DNA of 64,000 bases. Source: Maribacter stanieri. Its GTDB lineage: Bacteria > Bacteroidota > Bacteroidia > Flavobacteriales > Flavobacteriaceae. Below are positions 54,979 to 64,000 of the stretch, in pieces. The stretch is from contig NZ_FOYX01000002.1 of the NCBI RefSeq assembly GCF_900112245.1, forward strand, positions 741,829 to 805,828. Reading direction: 5' to 3'. Numbering within the stretch: the first letter of the stretch is position 1; every line of letters starts with the position of its first letter. Position numbers and translations under genes: made by a program. The notes under the pieces are model-generated. The model saw nothing but the letters and a program-made list of their open reading frames with translations, was not told where the DNA came from and made no database searches.

Positions 54979-57900
54979 TTATTGCCCGTCCTCAGGATAT
55001 TTATCTCCTTCAATACTATAATTGTTCGCTAATACTGAAAAATCCAAAAAATTAACTAGTCCATCTCCATTATAATCAGCATTAATATCAAAACCAGCAT
55101 CTTCTGGAGAAATATTATAACTATTCGCCAAAATACCAAAATCTATGAAATCTACAATATTATTACCGTCGCCATCACCCCCATTCAATTGACCTATATC
55201 ACTAGAATTAACTCCTGATACTATAGAAATATTTGGTAATACCATTTGTAAATGTCTATCTGCTTTAATAACTAAGTCATATAAACCTGGTGCAAGTCCA
55301 GAAACTAAAAGTAGACCTTCGCTAGCTGTAATTGTTGTTGATAGGCTTGCGGTTGATGAACCTACTGGATATGCTTCCACATTAAAATTTACCTCAGTTG
55401 CCTCCCATGAAGGAATAGAGTATGTAATAGTCATATCAGTATTTATTACAGTTGAATCATATTCCAATACTACAATATTAGAAGCTAAACTATTTCCATT
55501 TGGGGATGTCGTAATAGCTAAAAAGTGATTAAGACCTCCATCTGGCGCATTGCCCGTACCTAATGTTTTTGTCAATACTACGGGAATAGCCCCATTACCT
55601 AATCCATCTAAAGTAATACTATATAATTCTTTTGCCATAGCCGAGTTCGCCTCAAATGGGTCAACATCATAACCAACTGTAGGATTTCCTGGATCAATGA
55701 ATAAATGAGAATCTACTCTTAATAACTCTACGGTAGCATTAGGTTCTCCTGTTATACTTATTGTATGGTTTACATTACCAGTTACAATTGGTGTATTTAA
55801 ACCTACTGCATTAATTATAGGTGCAGTAAGCTTATTTTCTGTAATTATAGCATCAGATCCACCCAATGAACCTTCATCCCATAAGGAGGATGTATATGAT
55901 TGCCCGTTTGCAAAATATACGGTAACTTTTGCTCCAATTAGTTCAAAACCAGATATTGAACCTGAATCACCTGCACTTAAATCACCTTTAATGCTTGTAG
56001 GATCCATATCGGCTCCAAAATAAAACTTTTCACCACTATTAAAATCTGTGAAATCAACTGCCATACCATCATAGCCTTCTGCATTATCAATACCATTATG
56101 GGGATTAAAGAAAGGATCAATACATGCGTCCGTTACTGATTGCCCAACTACGGCAGACCCATCGCCTAAAGTTCCTGGAGTTAGGCATTTGGCTGTTGAA
56201 TCTCCTGCCGTACCTATAGGGTCAAAAACAACATCGAACATGAAAGCTGTACTTGTTTCTATCTCTAATCTGGTAATATCTACAGCCCCAGTATTTTCTA
56301 TAACGAATGAATTATTTCCATATGTACTAGCCGTTAACCCATCTCCAGCATTTACTTGTACAAACGCAGAGCCTATGCCTGTTTGTCCTGAAGAAACAAT
56401 CCAGTCAAAATTTACGACTGATGATGCCGGTGGTGAACAGTTATCTGAAACCGAAACTTGCACTGCATAAGGACTTCCTGCGGAAGCACCTGCCGTTCCA
56501 CCTTCAACTTGTATAGATTGTGCCCCATTAAGAGTACCTGTTGGTACCCCTGTACCATGAATATCAATATTTGTTAAACCGAAACGATCAATTTTATGAC
56601 CCGCGGAGCGCTCAGCCATTTGAATTGGGTATGTTCCTGCATTTGGGAAATAGGCATAGATTGGAAAACCATTATTATCTATTGTCTTGGCATCCCATTT
56701 ATTACCTCCTCCTCCACTTCTATATACTTTAAAGTATCCCTTGCTACCCGCATTTTCATTTCCGTGATCAGTTCTACCCTGTGCATTTCCAGCTGGGTAA
56801 TAAAGCGTTTTCGAGCCACTACCAGAAAGTAATCCTTCTAGCTCAGAGGTACTACTTAAAGATCCACCTTGAACACTAAAGAAATGAACTTCAGATGTAT
56901 TATCTATCTTAAACCAAGTATCATTTTCCTCGGTTGCATTTGTCCCTGTAAATTGAGATTTCATATGTAATCGATAAACACCCGGCGTCGTGATTTGAAC
57001 ATTATACGTTAAAATTTGACCTCCTGTTGCATTTCCGTAATTATTTTGACTTGCAACTAAATAAGATGGAGAACCTGTTTCAAGATTCCATCCACTTGGA
57101 GAATCCACAAAATCAGTTTCAGCCTCTATAATAACTAACCCATTATCTTCTATAAAGGCACCATCAACACCAGAGCCCCCTGTTCCTTGTTCAAGTATTC
57201 CACTAATAAGACCTGTCGAGGCATTAATTTGTAAACCAGCAGGTAAATTCGAAGCTGAATATATATAAGACCCACAATTGTCATCATCAGAAGCTACTAC
57301 CTGTACATTTACAGCATCACCTTCAACATTATTTTTTGTTGATATAGATGTCAATGTTGGAGGTAAATTTCCAGAGAAATTCAAGGCTTTAATTTGAATT
57401 CCTTTTAAAGCCGGATTTTCAATCCCATGAATGAATTCTAAATCAATAACTCCATCAGACACTGTAGTAAAAGAACGTACAAATGCACCTTTAGGACCAG
57501 CTATTGCGTAAGGATCAATTGCTGTAAATATTGAAGGAACTACACCATCTACCGAAATATCAAATACCCTTTGATTGGCAGCTGTTATGCTTCCAAATAA
57601 TTCTGCGAACAATAATGTTATCTCAACTTGAGTTCCTGCTTCAACTGGAAATTGCCATAGCATTTCTGGAATTGCCACAGCATCATATCGTTCAGAATTA
57701 AAAACTATTGGGTTTATTCCAGGAAATGCAGTCAAAGAAGGATCAGTAGTTATAACTGCGCCAGGGTGAGCACTACCTGAAGTTCCCAAATAAATGCTAT
57801 TGCCTGTTGTACTCGCTGCCAAATAAGGAGAATTACCCTCTAAACCAAAGTTACTTTGGTCTGCTGCCCATTCTGGTAATGAACCATCTGATGCTGCAGA

Positions 57901-60900
57901 CATTGGTCCTCCCACATTAACCCTAAAAAGCACTTGTTCTGTTCCACTTCCTGGTCCAGCTGTAATGGTCCATGAAAATGTTATTATTTGGGCATCATCG
58001 GAAATACTATCACTATCATCGACCGTTATTGTAACTGGATATACTCCGTTAGAATTAGGTCCTCCATTGGCAGCATTATTTGAAATGGTACCTATTATAT
58101 CACCATTGGTAGGTTCAATATCTAAGCCTATTGGAAGTCCCGTGGCTGTATAAATCAAATTTCCATTACCACCTGTTGCGGAAACATCAATTAATGATTC
58201 TGTGCCTTCTTGATTTGTTTGGTTAGATATAGGATTAGCAACAATAGGAATTTGTATAACCTCAATATCACTTGATAAAACTTCAATAGCGGATAGTTTT
58301 GCATTATTAACAGTAGCTGTCATTACAATACTTAAAAAACCATCTGTAACATTAATATTTTGAAACTGCTTGATCACAGCAGAAGCATTACCTACATCAT
58401 TAAATATATCATAATCAGATAATAATGTCTGACCTTCAATAGTTATATTAAAAACCCTTGAGCCAACTCCGCCATTTGCACTTGTAAAATATAACTCTGC
58501 TAATGCAAGGTTAACATTATAATTACCTGACTGTGCAACAGGGATTTCATAATTTAAAGTAGGTGCATATCGCTCTGTATGGTACAAAATATCGTCATCT
58601 GTATTTGCAATTGCTTTTTCATTTGTATAAACAGTTCCACCAACATAGTATTGATCAGCTGACCAAGTGTTACCCGAAGCATCAGTAAATTCGGGACCAC
58701 CTGAGTTAATTCTAATAATCTCTGCCGGTACAGCAGACTCATCGAATTCTACAATTATATAGTTAGATAAATTACTTGTAGCACCATCATCGTCCACTAC
58801 AACGGCAGCAAAAACTGCATAACCTGCTTCCTCATCTATATCGGTTAAGGTAACTGGAAAACTAACTTGACTAGAATTATCCGCAATACCATCATATTCT
58901 TGAATTCCAATTACGCTATTGATTTCCCAAGGGTCTATTCCATAACCTACATCTGCATAAGGTCCTGTTAACCCATTTAAAAAGAGACCAGCCTCCATTT
59001 GTAAAAGTGTCACATTTGCATCAACCGGAGCTGTAACTACTATAGTTTGATTTGCATTTGAAACAATACTTTTACTTGCTACACCTAGCATTTCTATTAC
59101 CGGGGCATTGGGCAATGCATTTCTAACAATATTTACAGACTCACTATCAGAATCTGGTTGTGTTCTATATAATTCTACTGTCCATATTTCCCCTGTATCA
59201 AATGTAACAGTAACCGTAGAACCAGCTAATTCTAACCCTGAAACACTACCAGATTCGTTAGGACCAGGAGAACTCCCTCCCTTTATACTTATAGGGTCAA
59301 CATCTAAACCAAATGCCAACTCTTCTGTTGGTTGAAAATCATTAAAATCAATAGATAGTCCATAAAAGCCACCTTCATATGCGTTCGAAAAAGTATGAGT
59401 AGTTTTACCTGTGGTAGTCGCTCCCCCTCCATTTGGAGTAAAGTCTTTAGAAGTACCATCGCCGGCATTTCCGTAAGGGTCAAAAACTACTTCTGGAATA
59501 ATTGCTGTTGATAGATTAAAAGTAACATTAGTTATGTTTGCCCCAACTGAATTATTTTTTACATAAAACGAAGAGTTACCATAAGTACTACCATTTATAC
59601 CACTTGTGTTAATTTCTACTAAAGCTGTTGTTTCTGATAAATTTTGTTCCACTACAAAATAATCCCAACTTGCTGAAAATTCAGGGGCTGCATTCGCTGA
59701 AGTGGCTAACGGGCCTGCCGCCAATGCACTTGGCACACCATTGATTGTATAGGTTCCGTGTATGGCATCTAACAAATCGCCAATTACCGTTATAGGATTA
59801 CCTATATCTATTCGCGTTCCATTATCGGCTGAATAACTAGCTTGAACATTACCTGTACCAGGATCAATACTTAAATATAGCTTGAGACCGGTTGCAGATA
59901 GAATTCCGGGAGCATTCACAACTTGATCTGATGTACTTAGCCCATTATTTTCATAATATATTTGAAAAGCTGGTATACCTCCATTATTTCGTATGGTCAA
60001 CTTTAAATAATTATCTTGGTCACCTGCACCAATAAAGATTCCATGTGCGGCATAGTTAAGTGGTGCAATATCATTAAAAAATGGACCATTAATTTGTCCT
60101 AAAACGGAAAATGAACCCGTTGCTATCGAAGAGTTAATAGGAAATTGAAAGGCATTTTTCTGTGTATTAGTAGCTTGATAAGCATCTCCATCTGTAACTG
60201 AAGGATCCGTATAAACACCTGCTGTTCCTCCAAAAACCAATTCATCTCCAATATCATCAATAAGATTAAAATAATCTTCATTGCCATTGGTCATTATACC
60301 TGTAAAACCTATAGTTCCAAAACCATAGCCTGTAGAATTAAACAAATCTAATCTAAAAGGAATATTTCCAATTCCACTTTTACCATTTTGCGGATCAAAA
60401 CAAAAAGCATCATTTACATCTAAAATACCATCATTATCATCATCTGTATCACTAAAATCAGAACGCTTGAAACCATTAAATTCTACAACATCATCAAAAT
60501 CATTAGGTTGACTGGCTCCAGAACAAGGATTACTACCACTAGCAATTTCATCTGCATTTGTATATCCATCACCATCATCATCAATAGTATCATCATCTAA
60601 TCCATCACAAGACCCAGGATCTATTCCATTATAATCTGTTGGTTCAAAAATTGTAATATTATCGGCACCATAAGTTACCGCCCAAACTGTACCAGCAAAA
60701 GTATCATTATCACCTTGAGCAATTACATCTAGAGGATTTGACCCAAAACCAGATGCGAAAGTTGCACTGCCATTACTACAATCACCTACCGTTGAAGTAC
60801 CATTTTGTGGTACAGTAGGACAATTCGTGGCTACCTTACCATCTGCACTCAATACCACCTTATAAATGTTACCGTTATAGGCTGCTAATAAAAGATTACC

Positions 60901-62391
60901 TTTCAATGCGTTATCAAAATTACTTGCGGTATATTCAGTTAGACCATTTGTAGAAGGACCATAGTTGGACAATGTATTATCATCTTGACCTGAATTTCTA
61001 AAATCCCCTTCAGCGGGGTTGGCCATAGAAATTGGTACTGGGGGCCAATCTACAGGAAGTGAATTAGCTGCAAAATTAGGGTCAGTTGAACTTAAAATTT
61101 GATTTCTAAACGTACCATTTACGTATAACCCCGCACCTGCAGGATTTGCTCTAATTGGTGCTGGATGTCCTCCATAATATTTTTCATTTGGCGCCGCATA
61201 ATTGAAATCTCCTGATTCTAAGGTCCTAATGTAATGTAAACCATTCTTATTATTCACTTTATCATCTCCTCCAGGTCCTGTTCCATTTGAACCTGGTTCT
61301 CCGGAAATAAAATTGTTAGTTACGGTTGCAGTGCCTCCAACTGGAATTTCTGAAGTATAATCAGCCTCACCCTCCGGATGACCACCCCATCCCCCATTTG
61401 CTCCATTGTCTACACCATACATTTTCCCGGACTCTGTTAAGATAATATCATAAAGATTTCGAAAACCAGTAGCATGCAATTGAACTGGTCCCGTTAAATC
61501 TATCTTAGCCTGATTTAACCCATCATTTCCTCCAAATGGATCACCTGGATCAATTCCATTATAACCTGGTGCATTTATATCGTTTATTCCATTTACATTT
61601 GGTCGTGTTGGATCATCTAATGTTGGTAAGTCATATTTATATTTTGATCCATCTGACCATGTCTTCACCGGCATACTTTCGAGCATATTTAAATTGACTT
61701 TAATTATGGCCGCCGAGTATACATATTCCGTGGTCAAAGCAAAATTATTTGAAGGAGAACCAGCATTTGTATGTCCACCAATAGCTAAAAATAATGTATT
61801 TGTATTATCATCAATTTGAATACCATTAGTAGCATGGTTTTCTTCTGACCTTGGTAACCCTCTTACTAAATCAATTTTTTCCCATTGTGTACAAACATTA
61901 TCAACTACCCCGCCAATACAAGTTAGACATGAAATCATACCCGAGTTAGTATCCAAACCACTATCATTGCCACCACCACCGGCTCCAATTCTAGGGTCGC
62001 TAGAACTAACATATAATTTTGGATTAAAAGCTGTACCTGAAACATATATACCTGTTACTTGCCTATTACCTTGACCATCGGCCAGTCCAGTAATATCACT
62101 ATGATTTTGAATATTCTGAACCAAATTAATAGTTTCTGTAGATACAACATCATAATCATTTGGACCATTCCGGTCTATAGTATATGAATATATGGTTCCG
62201 TTTTGCTGAGAAACATATAATCGATCATCTGGTCCAAATTGAAGCGACGTTGGATTATTAGAAGATTCACCAGAAAGACCACTAGAGCCAAAATCTTGAG
62301 AATGTATCATCGTTGGTAAAGCAAATCCTAAACAAATCAAGATAAACTTGATTTGTTTAAAACTTACATGGGTTGGTTTGTTATTTTTCAT
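54979..62391 (-). CDS. Giant secreted multidomain protein with malectin-like and dockerin-like domains
   Basis: A 2470-residue exported protein (signal to about residue 31, MIHSQ). In order: a propeller-like N-terminal part of the glucose/sorbosone dehydrogenase or PQQ type (LQFGPDDRLYVSQQNGTIYS); calcium-type repeats with DDDGDGYTNADE and DTDDDNDGILDVND; a lectin-like stretch; a module that occurs twice (genome about 58740-59650 and 55450-56400); two malectin-like domains (about 58265-58722 and 57390-57935); putative Ig domains; a carbohydrate-binding-like stretch. The C-terminus has two EF-hand-type loops (DGDGNNIVDFIDFGILANSY, DYNGDGLVNFLDFSVLANNY), dockerin-like. No type IX secretion domain was seen at its end. 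It probably binds or processes glycans outside the cell. Confidence 0.8.
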   Translation of the reverse strand: MKNNKPTHVSFKQIKFILICLGFALPTMIHSQDFGSSGLSGESSNNPTSLQFGPDDRLYVSQQNGTIYSYTIDRNGPNDYDVVSTETINLVQNIQNHSDITGLADGQGNRQVTGIYVSGTAFNPKLYVSSSDPRIGAGGGGNDSGLDTNSGMISCLTCIGGVVDNVCTQWEKIDLVRGLPRSEENHATNGIQIDDNTNTLFLAIGGHTNAGSPSNNFALTTEYVYSAAIIKVNLNMLESMPVKTWSDGSKYKYDLPTLDDPTRPNVNGINDINAPGYNGIDPGDPFGGNDGLNQAKIDLTGPVQLHATGFRNLYDIILTESGKMYGVDNGANGGWGGHPEGEADYTSEIPVGGTATVTNNFISGEPGSNGTGPGGDDKVNNKNGLHYIRTLESGDFNYAAPNEKYYGGHPAPIRANPAGAGLYVNGTFRNQILSSTDPNFAANSLPVDWPPVPISMANPAEGDFRNSGQDDNTLSNYGPSTNGLTEYTASNFDNALKGNLLLAAYNGNIYKVVLSADGKVATNCPTVPQNGTSTVGDCSNGSATFASGFGSNPLDVIAQGDNDTFAGTVWAVTYGADNITIFEPTDYNGIDPGSCDGLDDDTIDDDGDGYTNADEIASGSNPCSGASQPNDFDDVVEFNGFKRSDFSDTDDDNDGILDVNDAFCFDPQNGKSGIGNIPFRLDLFNSTGYGFGTIGFTGIMTNGNEDYFNLIDDIGDELVFGGTAGVYTDPSVTDGDAYQATNTQKNAFQFPINSSIATGSFSVLGQINGPFFNDIAPLNYAAHGIFIGAGDQDNYLKLTIRNNGGIPAFQIYYENNGLSTSDQVVNAPGILSATGLKLYLSIDPGTGNVQASYSADNGTRIDIGNPITVIGDLLDAIHGTYTINGVPSALAAGPLATSANAAPEFSASWDYFVVEQNLSETTALVEINTSGINGSTYGNSSFYVKNNSVGANITNVTFNLSTAIIPEVVFDPYGNAGDGTSKDFTPNGGGATTTGKTTHTFSNAYEGGFYGLSIDFNDFQPTEELAFGLDVDPISIKGGSSPGPNESGSVSGLELAGSTVTVTFDTGEIWTVELYRTQPDSDSESVNIVRNALPNAPVIEMLGVASKSIVSNANQTIVVTAPVDANVTLLQMEAGLFLNGLTGPYADVGYGIDPWEINSVIGIQEYDGIADNSSQVSFPVTLTDIDEEAGYAVFAAVVVDDDGATSNLSNYIIVEFDESAVPAEIIRINSGGPEFTDASGNTWSADQYYVGGTVYTNEKAIANTDDDILYHTERYAPTLNYEIPVAQSGNYNVNLALAELYFTSANGGVGSRVFNITIEGQTLLSDYDIFNDVGNASAVIKQFQNINVTDGFLSIVMTATVNNAKLSAIEVLSSDIEVIQIPIVANPISNQTNQEGTESLIDVSATGGNGNLIYTATGLPIGLDIEPTNGDIIGTISNNAANGGPNSNGVYPVTITVDDSDSISDDAQIITFSWTITAGPGSGTEQVLFRVNVGGPMSAASDGSLPEWAADQSNFGLEGNSPYLAASTTGNSIYLGTSGSAHPGAVITTDPSLTAFPGINPIVFNSERYDAVAIPEMLWQFPVEAGTQVEITLLFAELFGSITAANQRVFDISVDGVVPSIFTAIDPYAIAGPKGAFVRSFTTVSDGVIDLEFIHGIENPALKGIQIKALNFSGNLPPTLTSISTKNNVEGDAVNVQVVASDDDNCGSYIYSASNLPAGLQINASTGLISGILEQGTGGSGVDGAFIEDNGLVIIEAETDFVDSPSGWNLETGSPSYLVASQNNYGNATGGQILTYNVQITTPGVYRLHMKSQFTGTNATEENDTWFKIDNTSEVHFFSVQGGSLSSTSELEGLLSGSGSKTLYYPAGNAQGRTDHGNENAGSKGYFKVYRSGGGGNKWDAKTIDNNGFPIYAYFPNAGTYPIQMAERSAGHKIDRFGLTNIDIHGTGVPTGTLNGAQSIQVEGGTAGASAGSPYAVQVSVSDNCSPPASSVVNFDWIVSSGQTGIGSAFVQVNAGDGLTASTYGNNSFVIENTGAVDITRLEIETSTAFMFDVVFDPIGTAGDSTAKCLTPGTLGDGSAVVGQSVTDACIDPFFNPHNGIDNAEGYDGMAVDFTDFNSGEKFYFGADMDPTSIKGDLSAGDSGSISGFELIGAKVTVYFANGQSYTSSLWDEGSLGGSDAIITENKLTAPIINAVGLNTPIVTGNVNHTISITGEPNATVELLRVDSHLFIDPGNPTVGYDVDPFEANSAMAKELYSITLDGLGNGAIPVVLTKTLGTGNAPDGGLNHFLAITTSPNGNSLASNIVVLEYDSTVINTDMTITYSIPSWEATEVNFNVEAYPVGSSTASLSTTITASEGLLLVSGLAPGLYDLVIKADRHLQMVLPNISIVSGVNSSDIGQLNGGDGDGNNIVDFIDFGILANSYNISPEDAGFDINADYNGDGLVNFLDFSVLANNYSIEGDKYPEDGQ
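54982..55205 (-). other. Dockerin-like C-terminal module
   Basis: The last ~75 residues of the giant protein hold two repeats of calcium loop plus helix (DxDxxxxVDFxDFxxLAxxY and DxNxDGLVNFLDFSVLANNY), the pattern of type I dockerins. No cohesin gene is in the window. Confidence 0.6.
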
Positions 62392-62442
62392 AATATAAAT
62401 CTTTATTATAGTATAGTGGTTGTGGGTATAAATTAGATCTCG

Positions 62443-64000
62443 TTATTGTCGTTTAATAACCATTTCTTCTTGAAATTGGTGACCTTCAGTATCCTGTGTT
62501 TTAATAAAATAAACTCCGACAGGTAGCTCTTGCAAATTTACTGGCTCACCTCTCTCATCAATAGCACCTCCTTTAATGGTTCTAATCAATCTACCTGTAA
62601 CATCAAATATTTGAATTGTTTCTACAGTAGTAGGAATATCAAAACTTATGGAAGTTTCAGCAACTGCAGGGTTAGGGTAGACTATCATTTTGTTCTCCGG
62701 CATTTCTTTAGCCTTTGAAGTAAATGATGAACTAGGCAAATACTGTATCAACGTTGCTTTAGTTGACGTAGCACTATCGTCCACATATTGGGACACTCCA
62801 CCCCTTCCACGGAGGTGGATACTTACAAGATCGTTGGCACCATCACTGTACACTTGCACACGAAGTGCATCTGCCTGGATAGGAAATTGCATCGATCCGC
62901 CCCATTCATAAATCCCTGAATCGATCCAACCTCCTTTTCCTTCTTCAAGAATGGTCCATTCATTGTTATGCAAGTAGGAAATCCGCCACATCGAGTTAGG
63001 CTGTGGTTGGTTAGGATAGGTACCTCCAAAAGTGATATAGTTGATAAGTTTGGGCGTAGACCAATTTACCTGCCAATTAAAACCATCCTCTGCACCAGGT
63101 CGTCCCAGATTGTCATATCGACCAACTCCATATTCATTGAAACGGGTAGGCGTAAAATAATTCTCCGCTACAGGATCATAAAGTATCGCTTCCAAAGTGC
63201 CTCTACCTCCATTAACAGTACCGCCAAGTACCGCATCGGGCAAAAGTGCAAGATTAATATCAGCATTAGCAGGGTTATTTGCAGAGCCCGACCCTTCAAT
63301 AACATTGACAACTCTGACCACTTGATCTGCGGGGTTACCAGCCGCATCGACAACGTCATAGGTTACATTATAGACCCCTTCAATATCAGTATCCACTATA
63401 TCCCCACCGATAACTATCGCTGAACTAAGATTTCCATCTACGTTGTCCGTAGCGGAAGCGCCAAGCTCTGTATATTCATCGCCTAAATTCAGGTTAATGG
63501 TCGAACCACCGTTTAATACAATTATTGGCTCAATTGTATCGGCACCACTGCTAGGTAGATACTGTATCAATGTTGCCTTGGTCCCGGTTGAGCTATCATC
63601 ATTGTATCGCGATACCCCTCCTCTTCCTCGAATATGAATACTTATTAAATCACTATTGCCGTCGCTGTACAATTGTACCCTTAGGGCATCGGCCTCAATG
63701 GGGAACTGTGATGCGCCGCCCCACTCATAAATACCACTATCGATCCAGCCTCCACGACCTTCTTCGATAACGATCCAACTACCATTATGACGGTAACTTA
63801 TTCGCCAAAGTGTATTTGGTTGAGGCTGATTTGGATATGTTCCTCCAAATGTTATATAGTTGATGCGCTTGGTCGAACTCCAATCTACCTGCCATTTGAA
63901 ACCGTCATCAGCACTAGGGCGACCAAGGTTAACATTATAGAGCACTCCATACTCATTGTATCTTGTGCTTATGACATAATCGTCTTTAATAGGATCATAA
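62443..64000 (-). CDS. Secreted repeat protein with type IX secretion C-terminal domain (5' end beyond window)
   Basis: The visible 518 codons read in frame to the window edge, so the N-terminus is missing; a GTG at 63945 is not the real start. Two copies of a ~150-residue domain with LGRPxAxDGFxWQVxWS and INYITFGGTYPNQPQPN, then GGWIDSGIYEWGG and RGRGGVSxY, flank an Ig-like (DUF5011-type) domain (LGDEYTELGASATDNVDGN). The protein ends with a type IX secretion sorting domain: IVYPNPAVAETSISFD, IFDVTGRLIRTIKGG, LPVGVYFIKT. It should be on the cell surface or released; a carbohydrate-binding or adhesion role is a guess. It lies 51 bp before the giant protein gene. Confidence 0.8.
   Translation of the reverse strand, partial: YDPIKDDYVISTRYNEYGVLYNVNLGRPSADDGFKWQVDWSSTKRINYITFGGTYPNQPQPNTLWRISYRHNGSWIVIEEGRGGWIDSGIYEWGGASQFPIEADALRVQLYSDGNSDLISIHIRGRGGVSRYNDDSSTGTKATLIQYLPSSGADTIEPIIVLNGGSTINLNLGDEYTELGASATDNVDGNLSSAIVIGGDIVDTDIEGVYNVTYDVVDAAGNPADQVVRVVNVIEGSGSANNPANADINLALLPDAVLGGTVNGGRGTLEAILYDPVAENYFTPTRFNEYGVGRYDNLGRPGAEDGFNWQVNWSTPKLINYITFGGTYPNQPQPNSMWRISYLHNNEWTILEEGKGGWIDSGIYEWGGSMQFPIQADALRVQVYSDGANDLVSIHLRGRGGVSQYVDDSATSTKATLIQYLPSSSFTSKAKEMPENKMIVYPNPAVAETSISFDIPTTVETIQIFDVTGRLIRTIKGGAIDERGEPVNLQELPVGVYFIKTQDTEGHQFQEEMVIKRQ
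62736..63185 (-). repeat. Second copy of the secreted ~150-residue domain
   Basis: Protein repeat, similar also at DNA level (GTACCTCCAAAAGTGATATAG-like stretches) to the copy at 63550-64000. It follows the Ig-like domain and precedes the sorting domain. Confidence 0.7.
63550..64000 (-). repeat. First copy of the secreted ~150-residue domain (cut by edge)
   Basis: Matches the copy at 62736-63185 along its visible length (YDPIKDDYVISTRYNEYG against YDPVAENYFTPTRFNEYG). More copies may lie beyond the window. Confidence 0.7.

Noticed and set aside
1..64000. CRISPR array, transposase, integrase or phage genes
   Set aside because: No regular short direct repeats with spacers and no such proteins were seen; the PUL borders show no insertion sequence.

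Overview
This AT-rich window reads as marine Bacteroidota, most likely family Flavobacteriaceae. The evidence is a SusC/SusD pair next to a hybrid two-component regulator, Flavobacteria-type -33/-7 promoters (TTG...TAnnTTTG), few Shine-Dalgarno sequences, a type IX secretion C-terminal domain and a threonine-containing GyrA QRDR. Genus cannot be set from sequence reading alone.

Positions 1-32382 form a large polysaccharide utilization locus (PUL). Fourteen minus-strand genes with short or overlapping junctions run from 22291 to the left edge: GH88 unsaturated uronyl hydrolase, nucleoside-hydrolase-like protein, sugar MFS transporter, CE1-type esterase, GH97, heparinase II/III-like lyase, alpha/beta hydrolase, beta-helix protein with a PDZ domain, GH29, two more heparinase II/III-like proteins, FAD oxidoreductase, a circularly permuted SGNH esterase and an S1 sulfatase cut by the edge. 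A 725-bp AT-rich gap separates them from plus-strand susC and susD, followed by a convergent 1397-residue hybrid sensor/AraC regulator. The inferred substrate is an acidic, sulfated, esterified and probably fucosylated (algal-type) glycan. Lyases would cut it to unsaturated oligosaccharides, GH88 would remove the unsaturated uronate, sulfatase and esterases would strip substituents, and SusCD and MFS would import products.

Positions 32500-54960 are core genome: tRNA-Pro and tRNA-Ser with promoter and terminator, a 7TM-HD phosphodiesterase, thiolase, a degenerate NlpC/P60 protein lacking its catalytic Cys, a TPR protein with gyrA, clpC, a small unknown gene, nnr, the threonine operon thrA-thrB-thrC, gcvT-glsA-reductase-pterin dehydratase and yebC. 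Between nnr and thrA lie two -7 boxes back to back on opposite strands, followed by a 30-codon threonine-rich leader peptide that suggests attenuation control of thrABC.

Positions 54979-64000 hold two minus-strand genes for large secreted modular proteins. One is a 2470-residue protein with a beta-propeller-like start, calcium repeats, two malectin-like domains, an internally duplicated module and a dockerin-like C-terminus. The other, cut by the right edge, has two copies of an unidentified ~150-residue domain around an Ig-like domain and ends in a type IX secretion signal.

The best leads are the circularly permuted SGNH hydrolase, the thr leader with its mirrored divergent promoters, the PUL enzyme combination, the beta-helix/PDZ fusion and the dockerin-like giant protein. 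No CRISPR array, insertion sequence, phage or integrase was seen.
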